Below, piece after piece: positions 27,481 through 34,249 of a stretch of DNA of 64,000 nucleotides. How positions within the stretch are numbered: position 1 is the first letter of the stretch; each line of letters begins with the position of its first letter. The notes below the pieces were generated by a model, which worked only from the letters and a program-made list of their open reading frames with translations, did no database searches and was not told the origin of the DNA. The position numbers and the translations under genes were made by a program. Source of the stretch: Pseudoalteromonas lipolytica (GTDB lineage Bacteria; Pseudomonadota; Gammaproteobacteria; Enterobacterales; Alteromonadaceae); contig NZ_LJTC01000003.1 of assembly GCF_001306915.1 (NCBI RefSeq), forward strand, positions 186,001-250,000. The letters are read 5' to 3'.

Positions 27481-27819
27481 ATGTTTAAGCGTATTTTTAT
27501 TTTCAACATCCTTTTGTTTACGAGCTTTATAAGTGCTTGTAAGCAAGATCGAAATCAGTGCGTTTACGAAGGTTTAAAGTATGAATGTGGTGTACTCGTT
27601 TTGTCTGTAGCAAAAGAATATGTTGAGTCTGCTGAGTTAGCTGATTTTTCAAAAGTGAATAGTGGCTATTTAAGAGCTGTAGACCCAGAGCTCGGGCGTG
27701 TAATCATTGAGTTCGATAAAAACATAGAGCCAACCTTATTTAAGTCCCACATTCAAACACTTAACAGTCTCAAAGGAGTGAAAAGAGTTCATTACTTACC
27801 TGTAAGCCAGCCTGATTAA
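27481..27819 (+). CDS. Small lipoprotein with a propeptide (I9)-like domain
   Basis: 112 aa with a lipoprotein signal (FTSFISAC, Cys at residue 20) and three further cysteines close behind. The rest (YLRAVDPELGRVIIEFDKN, then SHIQTLNSLKGVKRVHYLPV) reads as the beta-alpha-beta pattern of subtilisin propeptides. The final GVKRVHYLP recalls the GVRHSGLNE segment of the neighbour's own propeptide. It follows the S8-VWA lipoprotein directly after a terminator. I infer a free-standing inhibitor or folding helper for that protease. The fold assignment rests on pattern only. Confidence 0.5.
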   Translation: MFKRIFIFNILLFTSFISACKQDRNQCVYEGLKYECGVLVLSVAKEYVESAELADFSKVNSGYLRAVDPELGRVIIEFDKNIEPTLFKSHIQTLNSLKGVKRVHYLPVSQPD

Positions 27820-27888
27820 CTAGATAACATATCAGTGATTATGCGTTTTTATGTTATTATACGCACGTTTTAATTTACGAGATTTTCC

Positions 27889-28167
27889 ATGGCAAATACA
27901 GCGCACGCACTGCACATCCTTGTTAAGCATAAAGAACAAGCTGAAGACATCATCAAGCAACTTAAAAAAGGTGCGAAGTTTCAGACGTTAGCTAAAAAAT
28001 ATTCAACCTGTCCGTCGGGTAAAAAAGGCGGCGACTTGGGCGAATTCAGACGTGGGCAAATGGTGCCACAGTTTGACAAAGTAGCTTTCAGCGGCGAAAT
28101 TTTAGAGCCGCATCTAGTGAAAACTCGCTTTGGTTGGCATGTTATTAAAGTGCTATATAGAACTTAA
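27889..28167 (+). CDS. ppiC: Parvulin-type peptidyl-prolyl isomerase
   Basis: 92 aa, the size of stand-alone PpiC. All the parvulin blocks are present: [53 protein letters not shown] and [14 protein letters not shown]. There is no signal peptide, so it acts in the cytoplasm, speeding cis-trans isomerisation at prolines. It borders the far end of the integron cassette array. Confidence 0.95.
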   Translation: MANTAHALHILVKHKEQAEDIIKQLKKGAKFQTLAKKYSTCPSGKKGGDLGEFRRGQMVPQFDKVAFSGEILEPHLVKTRFGWHVIKVLYRT

Positions 28168-28225
28168 AAATTAAAGCCTGCCTAAATAGTGTAAGACATG
28201 TTGTTAGTCTTATACTTTTCATCTC

Positions 28226-28255
28226 AGTGAGTTAAAGCGCTAAGTTTAACTCACT
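28226..28255 (+). terminator. Hairpin after ppiC
   Basis: A perfect 11-bp inverted repeat (28226-28236 and 28245-28255) with an 8-nt loop lies about 60 bp after ppiC. The T run is short, so termination is likely but not certain. Its right arm overlaps the outer core of the terminal attC site. Confidence 0.55.
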
Positions 28256-28331
28256 TTGCCCAAAATCAGACCGTTATAGTTTGTAATTCAAAGGGCTATT
28301 TTAAGTCTTTAGTTTAATTAACTTGTTATAT
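28244..28331 (-). repeat. attC site of cassette 9 (degenerate, array end)
   Basis: The right part (TTTAATTAACTTGTTATAT, ending 28331) matches the other sites. The left box, read on the plus strand, is GTTTAAC at 28244-28250, a full RYYYAAC. The inner arms are poor (GCCC and GGGC only) and the conserved central block is missing. The acetyltransferase stop lies in the box. Confidence 0.5.
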
Positions 28332-28883
28332 TTCTTTAAATTCAGGTTTTATTAAACCAAAACACTTTAAATCATGGAATTCGTTTTTCCAGAAACCACT
28401 TGAACGCCTAATTCCTTCCTCTTTGAAACCTAGCTTTTTTAACACTGACTCAGAAGCAGCATTTCCAATCATAATATCACCTTGGATCCGGTAGAGTTCG
28501 CCTAAAGGTTGGTCATTAGAGAATGCAAATTGGATAATCGTGTTAATAGCTTCGGAAGCATAGCCAAGCCCCCAATACTTTGAGGCTAACTCATAGCCAA
28601 TACCTGCATTTTTCATCTTCAAGTTTATTGAGTTAAATCCACACGTACCAATTAGTTTTCCCGAACTCTTAACTCGAATAGCCCAACGAACACCTACTTT
28701 GTCAGCAAAGCGTTGATTAAAAAAATCAATTAACTCCAATGATTGTTTTTCTGAATTAAAAACATCGATATCGTAATATCTAACAACGTTTTCATCAGTG
28801 AAAATATCAAGTAAAGCCTGTCCGTCACTTTTTGATAACTTATTAAGAATTAAACGAGATGTTTCTAGCTCTGGAAATTGCAC
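28326..28883 (-). CDS. Cassette 9: GNAT N-acetyltransferase (RimJ/RimL-like)
   Basis: 185 aa starting at GTG, with AAGGAAG 7-13 bp upstream. LETSRLILNKLSKSD opens as in RimJ/RimL-type acetyltransferases. IGYELASKYWGLGYASEAI holds the acetyl-CoA-binding Q/RxxGxG-like region, and IGNAASESVLKKLGFKEEG is the usual C-terminal block. The acceptor could be a protein N-terminus, an antibiotic or another amine; the sequence does not say. The stop TAA is part of the attC box. Confidence 0.85.
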   Translation of the reverse strand: MQFPELETSRLILNKLSKSDGQALLDIFTDENVVRYYDIDVFNSEKQSLELIDFFNQRFADKVGVRWAIRVKSSGKLIGTCGFNSINLKMKNAGIGYELASKYWGLGYASEAINTIIQFAFSNDQPLGELYRIQGDIMIGNAASESVLKKLGFKEEGIRRSSGFWKNEFHDLKCFGLIKPEFKEI

Positions 28884-28898
28884 TTAGTCTTCCTTGAA

Positions 28899-28996
28899 AT
28901 AAAACGCCGTTTTAAGCGGCATAAATGCTTGGCTAAAATTAGCGACAAAGGAGCGCAAGCCAAGCGTTTTGCGTCCATTTAATTGACTTGTTATAT
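28899..28996 (-). repeat. attC site of cassette 8
   Basis: 98 bp between the ATAAAAC box (28899-28905) and GTTATAT (28990-28996). The inner arms GCTTGGC and GCCAAGC enclose the conserved GCTAAAATTAGCGA block. The outer box facing cassette 9 (GTTTTAT read on the minus strand) departs from GTTRRRY. Confidence 0.85.
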
Positions 28997-29001
28997 GCCG
29001 A

Positions 29002-29328
29002 TTACCAATTAACCTGCTTAGTTTTTTTATAACCTAGCCACATAGTAATTGCTAGCGTTAAACATCCCAGTAAAATGAAAACAGTGGTTGCATTTTGGGA
29101 CTCTTGCACAATACTAAGTTTTGCATTTAACCACGCAGGGAAGAATATACTAAACGGGATGTAGGTAACGATAAACAACAGAAACAAAATATATTGGCTG
29201 CATAAGTTTAGCAAATTACGTCGATTAACCCGTTTAAGATTATCTGCTACATGTTTATGGAGTTTTACGGTAGCCAAGCAGATCCCTATATAGACTACAA
29301 ATGAAACAACAAAAATAGCAATATTCAT
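29002..29328 (-). CDS. Cassette 8: small membrane protein of unknown function
   Basis: 108 aa with three hydrophobic segments (about residues 3-20, 43-68 and 80-100) and a basic loop KLHKHVADNLKRVNRRN. No known family is recognised. It fills the cassette: start 16 bp inside one core site, stop 6 bp before the next attC box. Confidence 0.7.
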   Translation of the reverse strand: MNIAIFVVSFVVYIGICLATVKLHKHVADNLKRVNRRNLLNLCSQYILFLLFIVTYIPFSIFFPAWLNAKLSIVQESQNATTVFILLGCLTLAITMWLGYKKTKQVNW

Positions 29329-29343
29329 ATAACTCTCTTAGGC

Positions 29344-29445
29344 ATATAACGCCTTAATAAACGGCGGAAGATAGCAGGCTAAACTAAGCGAAGAATGAGC
29401 GCAAGCCTGCTGTTTTACGTCCACTGTTTAATTAATTTGTTAGGT
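29344..29445 (-). repeat. attC site of cassette 7
   Basis: 102 bp from ATATAAC (29344-29350) to GTTAGGT (29439-29445). Inner arms are AGCAGGC and GCCTGCT. It is almost identical to the attC at 31372-31473. Confidence 0.92.
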
Positions 29446-29458
29446 TTATTTTTGCATA

Positions 29459-29947
29459 CTAATTTTTTATAACATACCAATTATCAAACAAGTGCTCTAA
29501 ACATTGTACTTTTGGTAAACACACATCTTTGGGGTTAATATTCTTACCTAAAGCGTAAGCACCTTCACCAATTCCGTACTCACTTTTAAAGGAAAAAGCT
29601 TTTCTTAATATCCAAGCCTCACCCTCTTTTTGAAGCCAAAGTGAATTAAAGCCATTTTCTTTATATGGAACTACAATTCTGCTTAAATCTGGGTTGGAGA
29701 CTTTTTTATATTTGGCACCTTCAGCAACCCAAGCTAGTGAAACTTCGGTTTCTGCAGAGGTTTGTACCCACTGTATTGAAGCATAACCTTCTTGCTCGGT
29801 TGCCCTTATAGCTTTTACAAAACTTTTTGAATTCAAAAACACATAAACTACATGCTGCAATTTGCTTTCAGGCCAGTATGGGACTGTTTTCAGTATTACA
29901 AAGCAAATTATTAAAGAGAAACTTAAATATAAAATCGGCTTCTTCAT
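29459..29947 (-). CDS. Cassette 7: exported or membrane-anchored protein of unknown function
   Basis: 162 aa. The N-terminal hydrophobic stretch (PILYLSFSLIICFVILKTV) is a signal anchor or uncleaved signal peptide. The rest is a soluble domain with several tryptophans and a late pair of cysteines (DVCLPKVQCLEHLF) that could form a disulfide outside the membrane. I recognise no family. Confidence 0.65.
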   Translation of the reverse strand: MKKPILYLSFSLIICFVILKTVPYWPESKLQHVVYVFLNSKSFVKAIRATEQEGYASIQWVQTSAETEVSLAWVAEGAKYKKVSNPDLSRIVVPYKENGFNSLWLQKEGEAWILRKAFSFKSEYGIGEGAYALGKNINPKDVCLPKVQCLEHLFDNWYVIKN

Positions 29948-29950
29948 AAA

Positions 29951-30052
29951 CCTAACGCTTGCCTATCCGGCGCAAAATAACAGGCTAAAATTAGCGACGA
30001 AGGAGCGCAAGCCTGCTGTTTTGCGTCCTTAGGTTTAGGCACTTGTTATGTA
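29951..30052 (-). repeat. attC site of cassette 6
   Basis: 102 bp from ACCTAAC (29951-29957) to GTTATGT (30046-30052). Inner arms are ACAGGC and GCCTGCTGT, around the conserved central block. Confidence 0.9.
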
Positions 30053-30378
30053 TTTTTTAACCTTAGCTTATACAAACCAGTTAACCTTTTTGATAAGCCC
30101 ATACAAATCATCACTGCATAGAGCAATACAACAATATTCCACCCTAGATAAATTAGAACTCCAGTATTAATAAAGCTATTAATATACAAAGCCCAACCTA
30201 AATTTCGGTCTATTGCTCCTTGGGCAAAGTCAGTACTATTTACTGTAAATAAAGCAATAGTCCCCATTAACGCAAAAATGAAGAAAAGTACTGAAACAGG
30301 ATAATAAATCCACACAACTTCAAAATATACACTTAAAGCGAAGATTATGGTGATTATTGTCCACCTAATTGTTTTCAT
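30046..30378 (-). CDS. Cassette 6: small membrane protein of unknown function
   Basis: 110 aa with four closely packed hydrophobic segments and little else, plus a basic C-terminus (LSKRLTGLYKLRLKN). The stop TAA forms part of the attC box ACATAAC. No family is recognised. Confidence 0.7.
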   Translation of the reverse strand: MKTIRWTIITIIFALSVYFEVVWIYYPVSVLFFIFALMGTIALFTVNSTDFAQGAIDRNLGWALYINSFINTGVLIYLGWNIVVLLYAVMICMGLSKRLTGLYKLRLKNT

Positions 30379-30396
30379 ACTTTAAACCTAAGAAAT

Positions 30397-30493
30397 ACAT
30401 AACGCTCGATTAACGGGTAAAAAATTGTAGGCTAAAATTGAGCGAAGCGAATAGCCCGCAAGTTTTTTATCCCTGTTTAATTGCTTGTTAGGC
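30397..30493 (-). repeat. attC site of cassette 5
   Basis: 97 bp from ACATAAC (30397-30403) to GTTAGGC (30487-30493). Here the central block reads GGCTAAAATTGAGCGAAGCGAATAGCC, shorter than in the sister sites. Confidence 0.88.
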
Positions 30494-30499
30494 AATGTG

Positions 30500-30880
30500 T
30501 TACGCATGAGGCTCAGTTGGGTAACTATGCATTACACACCTTTGATTACATTTGTCACAATCTGCCGAGATAACCAACTTATAGTTGATGAAATACCCAA
30601 GAATGTTGAGCAATTTTGGCATGTACTTCACTAAAAAGCGTGTAAGTATTAAATACAAAATAACTACAGATACTAAAGACCTTAAAAGTACAGGGTTTGT
30701 GTTTACACCTGCCAAAATTGATCCAACGGCACCGACAAACAGTGATGTTACTCCGTAGACTATCGCAAACAAAATTGAGGCAAAAGGAATGCAAAGTACA
30801 AACAATCCAAAACAATCTAACAGACTAATTTTAAATTCGATTTTCCGTTTAGATTTATTTCCACAGACGCTACATTTCAT
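30500..30880 (-). CDS. Cassette 5: zinc-ribbon membrane protein
   Basis: 126 aa. A longer frame begins at 30901, but its first ATG lies inside the attC of the preceding cassette. The ATG at 30880 is the first one within this cassette, and it gives MKCSVCGNKSKRK. Two cysteine pairs (CSVC at the start, CDKCNQRC near the end) flank two hydrophobic segments, so both ends could join in one cytoplasmic zinc site. The function is unknown. Confidence 0.7.
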   Translation of the reverse strand: MKCSVCGNKSKRKIEFKISLLDCFGLFVLCIPFASILFAIVYGVTSLFVGAVGSILAGVNTNPVLLRSLVSVVILYLILTRFLVKYMPKLLNILGYFINYKLVISADCDKCNQRCVMHSYPTEPHA

Positions 30881-30886
30881 CGAGTT

Positions 30887-30987
30887 GCCTAACGCCCGCA
30901 TAATGGGCGGATTAAGCTTGGCTAAAATAGCGAAGAATGAGCGACAGCCAAGCTAAAGACGTCCATTCATTGATGCGTTTGTTAGGT
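30887..30987 (-). repeat. attC site of cassette 4
   Basis: 101 bp from GCCTAAC (30887-30893) to GTTAGGT (30981-30987), both perfect consensus boxes. Inner arms are AGCTTGGCT and AGCCAAGCT. Confidence 0.93.
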
Positions 30988-31365
30988 ATACTTTGCACCA
31001 AATTCTTTGTAACACTTTGGAAAGTAACCCCAAACTCTTATAAATGAGTCTGTCGCTTCAAATTCAAAGCCGATGCGTTGAATAAGGTTTAGAACCTTTT
31101 CAGACAAATCAATATCAATCCACTCAACACTCAGCAGTGTGAATGGCAAGTGATAGTACCATTCGCTATCGCAACCAGAAATGTAACCGTTAACTACCTT
31201 TGTTCGGTAACAAGGTTTTTTTGAAAAATCGCGAACCTCAGAAATAAGCTCATTCCATTTGGTATTGTTGGCTGCCCCAACCAACTGCCTTTCAGCAATA
31301 ATTCTCATTGCTTCTTTTTTATACTTTTCATCGGAAACGGCATCAGCCATTGGCATCAGACTCAT
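30982..31365 (-). CDS. Cassette 4: DUF6678-like protein
   Basis: 127 aa, soluble. NNTKWNELISEVRDF, then PCYRTKVVNGYISGCDSEWYYHLPF and the acidic SVEWIDIDL resemble the DUF6678 family, which is often found in cassettes and toxin-immunity regions. No function is established. The stop TAA is inside ACCTAAC of the attC site. Confidence 0.6.
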   Translation of the reverse strand: MSLMPMADAVSDEKYKKEAMRIIAERQLVGAANNTKWNELISEVRDFSKKPCYRTKVVNGYISGCDSEWYYHLPFTLLSVEWIDIDLSEKVLNLIQRIGFEFEATDSFIRVWGYFPKCYKEFGAKYT

Positions 31366-31371
31366 TAGTAT

Positions 31372-31473
31372 ACCTAACGCCTTAATAAACGGCGAAAAAT
31401 AGCAGGCTAAACTAAGCGAAGAATGAGCGCAAGCCTGCTGTTTTACGTCTATTGTTTAATTAACTTGTTATAT
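31372..31473 (-). repeat. attC site of cassette 3
   Basis: 102 bp from ACCTAAC (31372-31378) to GTTATAT (31467-31473). Nearly the same as the attC at 29344-29445, including the AGCAGGCTAAACTAAGCGAA core. Confidence 0.92.
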
Positions 31474-31995
31474 TTCTACTGCACTCCAAATCACTCCGTT
31501 TAGAGAAATAACTACGTGCCTTTCGCAACCCTCAAACTCTTTTTCAGTGAAAAGTATATGGTCAAAAGGCGGGCTTAAATCATAAATTCCATCTCTAAAA
31601 GATACAAAACCTTCAAAATCATACTTTAAAAGGTCAATACCCTCACTAGTGAACAAATCAGTCACCAACTGGCCTTTATTGCAAGTAATTTCATGGGTAG
31701 GAGCAATTGAGTGAAAGAAAACTCGGCTATGTGCCGCAGCTTCATAGTCGCTACCACAACCGTATATCACTAAGCTAGATTCATTGGAGCAAACAGTTCT
31801 TTCAACAATTAATTCCCAATTTGATTGCGCCCAATCATGGAAATAATCATCAAAGCAAACGGCAAAGTCTCTATCTCTTGAATCAGCTTCTTTTGCATAT
31901 GATTCATATGAAGCCAATACGGAGCTAAAGCCTGAATTCAATATGCTCCTGAAGTTTTTAATCGCTAGTGGTAGCAATTCTTGATTTATACTCAT
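31468..31995 (-). CDS. Cassette 3: hypothetical soluble protein
   Basis: 175 aa without signal peptide or membrane segment, and acidic. Aromatic-rich middle (CFDDYFHDWAQSNWELIVER) and VIYGCGSDYEAAAHSRVFF are the most distinctive stretches. I do not recognise the family. Start ATG is 25 bp inside the cassette; the stop TAA is in the attC box. Confidence 0.65.
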   Translation of the reverse strand: MSINQELLPLAIKNFRSILNSGFSSVLASYESYAKEADSRDRDFAVCFDDYFHDWAQSNWELIVERTVCSNESSLVIYGCGSDYEAAAHSRVFFHSIAPTHEITCNKGQLVTDLFTSEGIDLLKYDFEGFVSFRDGIYDLSPPFDHILFTEKEFEGCERHVVISLNGVIWSAVEI

Positions 31996-32013
31996 GCCAG
32001 TGACTCAATAGAA

Positions 32014-32118
32014 ATATAACGCCGCAAATAAACGGCTAAAAATAGTTGGCTACAATTTGTGAGGAACGAACAAAGCCAACTGTTTTTTGTCCGCACTTTT
32101 TAATTTGCTTTGTTATAT
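32014..32118 (-). repeat. attC site of cassette 2
   Basis: 105 bp from ATATAAC (32014-32020) to GTTATAT (32112-32118). Inner arms are AGTTGGCT and AGCCAACT, distinct from the others, while the layout is the same. Confidence 0.9.
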
Positions 32119-32397
32119 GCCGTTTACAACATGTATTTCCCAAAGTTTGTCAAACTCTTGCTGAGTAATAACCTTTGCGAAAAATAAAGGATCTGAGTTT
32201 ATTTCTTCGATACTAGGGACTACATCAGTTCCAAGTAATGTTGTTTTCGAACTTTGATTACTTGTAGCAATGCCCACAGTGCCGTCTGAGAAAAACTCAA
32301 GTTTTCTGATTTCGAAATTATCAGCACCGACCTCCGAAACAAGCCTTATAGGATATACGCTCGATTCATGGTTCCAAGTTACATCTATGTATTTCAA
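32113..32397 (-). CDS. Cassette 2: DUF6881-like protein
   Basis: 94 aa starting at TTG. MKYIDVTWNHESSVYPIRLVSE followed by FEIRKLEFFSDGTVGIA matches the DUF6881 pattern (short beta-rich domain often encoded near toxin-immunity genes). The late segment PLFFAKVITQQEFDKLWE is also typical. The function is unknown; an immunity role is only a guess from family context. Confidence 0.65.
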   Translation of the reverse strand: MKYIDVTWNHESSVYPIRLVSEVGADNFEIRKLEFFSDGTVGIATSNQSSKTTLLGTDVVPSIEEINSDPLFFAKVITQQEFDKLWEIHVVNGI

Positions 32398-32417
32398 GTG
32401 CTCGATTTCCCTTAGGC

Positions 32418-32520
32418 ATATAACGCCGCAATATGGGGCGCATTAATGCTTGGCTAAAATTAGCGACGAAGGAGCGCAAGCCAAGTGTTTTGCGTCCCAC
32501 ACATAATTGCCTTGTTATAA
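32418..32520 (-). repeat. attC site of cassette 1
   Basis: 103 bp from ATATAAC (32418-32424) to GTTATAA (32514-32520). The inner block is almost identical to the attC at 28899-28996. Confidence 0.92.
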
Positions 32521-33036
32521 GCCACCGATAACTAAATGATAGATATTTGTGACTAAGGGACTAAACCAATCAAGCCCTTTAAAACTAACTATTATCCAAT
32601 AAGTTAATAGTAAAGTAACTAAAAGATACATGATTGCATAAAGTTGAACTACTTTAAAATTACCGCCTGTTTTGAAGCCATCCTTGGGTACAAATGTAGC
32701 CGCGAATGAATATAAAAAACCGCCAGTGCACCAGAAAATAAAAAATACTATATCCAACGAAAGCTGATAGTTAATGGAATATGCCAAATAAATATACGTG
32801 TATGAAAGAAACGCTCGATATAATGCATATAAATATTGGTCAGAATACTCCCCTAAATCAATAGCATCCAAGAAATAACCACTTTCGCGTTTTTCAGGAA
32901 ATAAGTAGCTTAAAGGAATAGCTAATAATATGAGTATTGGGCTGAATAATTGGGAATCAATTAACCCAATAACGAGGAAATACGCTAATAAAAGCCAAAA
33001 GTTAAAATATCGTTTCTCTAGTTTTAAAATACTCAC
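32515..33036 (-). CDS. Cassette 1: membrane protein of unknown function
   Basis: 173 aa starting at GTG, with about five hydrophobic segments and a short charged loop (PEKRESGYFLDAIDLGEYSDQ). It is the cassette nearest the integrase and so would be the best expressed if a promoter reads out of attI. No family is recognised. The stop TAA lies in the attC box. Confidence 0.7.
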   Translation of the reverse strand: MSILKLEKRYFNFWLLLAYFLVIGLIDSQLFSPILILLAIPLSYLFPEKRESGYFLDAIDLGEYSDQYLYALYRAFLSYTYIYLAYSINYQLSLDIVFFIFWCTGGFLYSFAATFVPKDGFKTGGNFKVVQLYAIMYLLVTLLLTYWIIVSFKGLDWFSPLVTNIYHLVIGGL

Positions 33037-33067
33037 AGGGTTCCAAAGTGACGGTGGCTATTGTGGC

Positions 33068-33160
33068 TTATAACATGTTTATAGCGAGCTAATCGCGCGT
33101 TTTTCTACCACAGCGTAGCTCGTTTTTCTTATTAGATTATTTCTAACAAACTTGTTAACT
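33068..33160 (-). repeat. Candidate attI (or degenerate attC) next to the integrase
   Basis: The first cassette joins at TTATAAC (33068-33074; GTTATAA on the minus strand). To its right are inner arms CGAGCTA and TAGCTCG and a GTTAACT-like box ending at 33160, so the 93-bp stretch could fold like an attC. The distance of about 225 bp from the integrase start suits attI of the Vibrio type. I cannot decide between the two. Confidence 0.5.
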
Positions 33161-33261
33161 AATTACCAGTGTTAATAAAATTTAAGAGTTCACGCTTTTA
33201 CCTCAGGATAAAAACGAGCGATTGGGTCGTTTTCTTGCCTATACGAGCGACTGAGCTAAAA

Positions 33262-33277
33262 CTGTATATATATACAG
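33262..33277 (+). promoter_or_regulatory. LexA (SOS) box of the integrase promoter
   Basis: CTGTATATATATACAG is a perfect 16-bp LexA operator (CTGT-N8-ACAG with the alternating TA centre). It lies 22 bp before the integrase start. Integrase genes of many integrons are SOS-controlled in this way. Confidence 0.93.
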
Positions 33278-33298
33278 CCTCATTTCAAAGGAATGAAA

Positions 33299-33941
33299 AT
33301 GAAAACTCGCTCTCCTTATTTAAACTACATTGCAGACTATATGCTCACTCGTCAGTATTCATTAAGAACAATTAATGCTTATTTAGGTTGGATCGCAAAA
33401 TTTATTCACTTTCACAACAAACGTCACCCAAGCTCAATGGGAGATGCAGAAGTCAAAGCGTTTTTAGACCATATTGTATTAAAACGTAATATGTCACCTA
33501 GAACACAAAGTGCAGCTTTAAATGCGCTCGCTTTTTTATATAAACATATTGTCAAAAATGAGCTTTCTTTAAACTTGAATTTTGCACGAAGTAATCGACA
33601 ACCCAAGCTGCCTGTAGTGATGACGCCTGATGAAGTAAAGCAATTGATGAGTCATCTTTCCAAGCGATATTACTTAATCACGGGGTTAATGTATGGAAGT
33701 GGTTTGCGTGTGATGGAAGCGGTGCAATTGCGAGTAAAGGACATTGATTTTGATTACAAAGGTTATTACGCCTCATACCTTGCGCCATTCATTTGCAACG
33801 CACCTATTGCAAAGTGGCGCCGATATTCGCACCGTTCAAGCACAATTGGGCCACTCTGATGTCAAAACCACACAGATTTACACCCATGTTTTACAACAAG
33901 GAGCAAACGGTGTTGTAAGCCCATTAAGCAAAATTTTCTAG
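33299..33941 (+). pseudogene. intI: Integron integrase IntI, internal deletion with frameshift
   Basis: The frame from 33299 encodes MKTRSPYLNYIADYM through LPVVMTPDEV, the first catalytic arginine block [22 protein letters not shown], and breaks at about 33752-33760. The next frame resumes with [53 protein letters not shown], holding the HxxR box, the LGH box and the tyrosine. Compared with the usual length of about 320 aa, roughly 120 residues between the first arginine and the HxxR motif are gone, including the catalytic lysine region and the IntI-specific insertion. The two parts are out of frame by one base. The ATG at 33299 is preferred to 33293 because AAGGA then lies 6 bp upstream. 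Confidence 0.92.
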
Positions 33942-34249
33942 CTATTATTAAAGATGCGTTAACTTATCATTCAATGTGTAGGGCTTGGACCGTTTCTTGA
34001 TTGCTCAAAGCAGCAGTTAGAGCATTTAACCTAAATTATTTTGGGGCAGAATCAAGGTAAGGCTTATTTTTTGCTTTTGGCACAGAGCCGTCCTTCAGTA
34101 CCAACTTATTTATATTGAAAAATGGTTTTCTACAAATAAGTTTATACACGAAAAAAGTGCCTAGAGTGATTTTTAAACGTATATATTGTGCACATTATGA
34201 CTGTGCGCTACAATTTCTGTACTGATGCACAAGGGGACAGTGCAAGGAT
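33942..34249. other. Region between integrase and higBA remnant
   Basis: 308 bp without a gene. Its right end holds a likely sigma-70 promoter for the toxin-antitoxin pair; I see nothing else in the rest. Confidence 0.45.
34186..34214 (+). promoter_or_regulatory. Probable sigma-70 promoter of higBA
   Basis: TTGTGC at 34186-34191, a 17-bp spacer and TACAAT at 34209-34214 give a good promoter, 36 bp before the broken toxin start. TGTGC repeats (TTGTGCACA, CTGTGCGC) over the spacer could be an operator for the HigA antitoxin. Confidence 0.55.

Larger units (their letters stand above)
28244..33941 (-). mobile_element. Chromosomal integron: nine gene cassettes, candidate attI and a broken integrase
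   Basis: Nine short genes, all on the minus strand, are separated by nine attC-like sites of 88-105 bp with a common design: RYYYAAC-type outer box, complementary inner arms around GGCTAAAxTxAGCGAxGxAxGAGCGcAAGCC, and a GTTRRRY-type outer box. A tyrosine recombinase of IntI type lies at the right end in the opposite direction, as in Vibrio and Pseudoalteromonas chromosomal integrons. Reading from the integrase side, the first cassette is the 173-aa membrane protein and the last is the acetyltransferase. Most cassette stop codons lie inside the first attC box, which is typical. The integrase is a pseudogene, so the array is probably frozen unless an integrase acts in trans. Confidence 0.9.

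Noticed and set aside
30881..30901. Upstream ATG for the zinc-ribbon cassette protein
   Set aside because: It lies within the attC site of the neighbouring cassette; the ATG at 30880 is the first one inside the cassette.
28899..33160. CRISPR array
   Set aside because: The regular repeats of about 100 bp are attC sites separated by genes of 285-560 bp; there are no short identical direct repeats with unique spacers.
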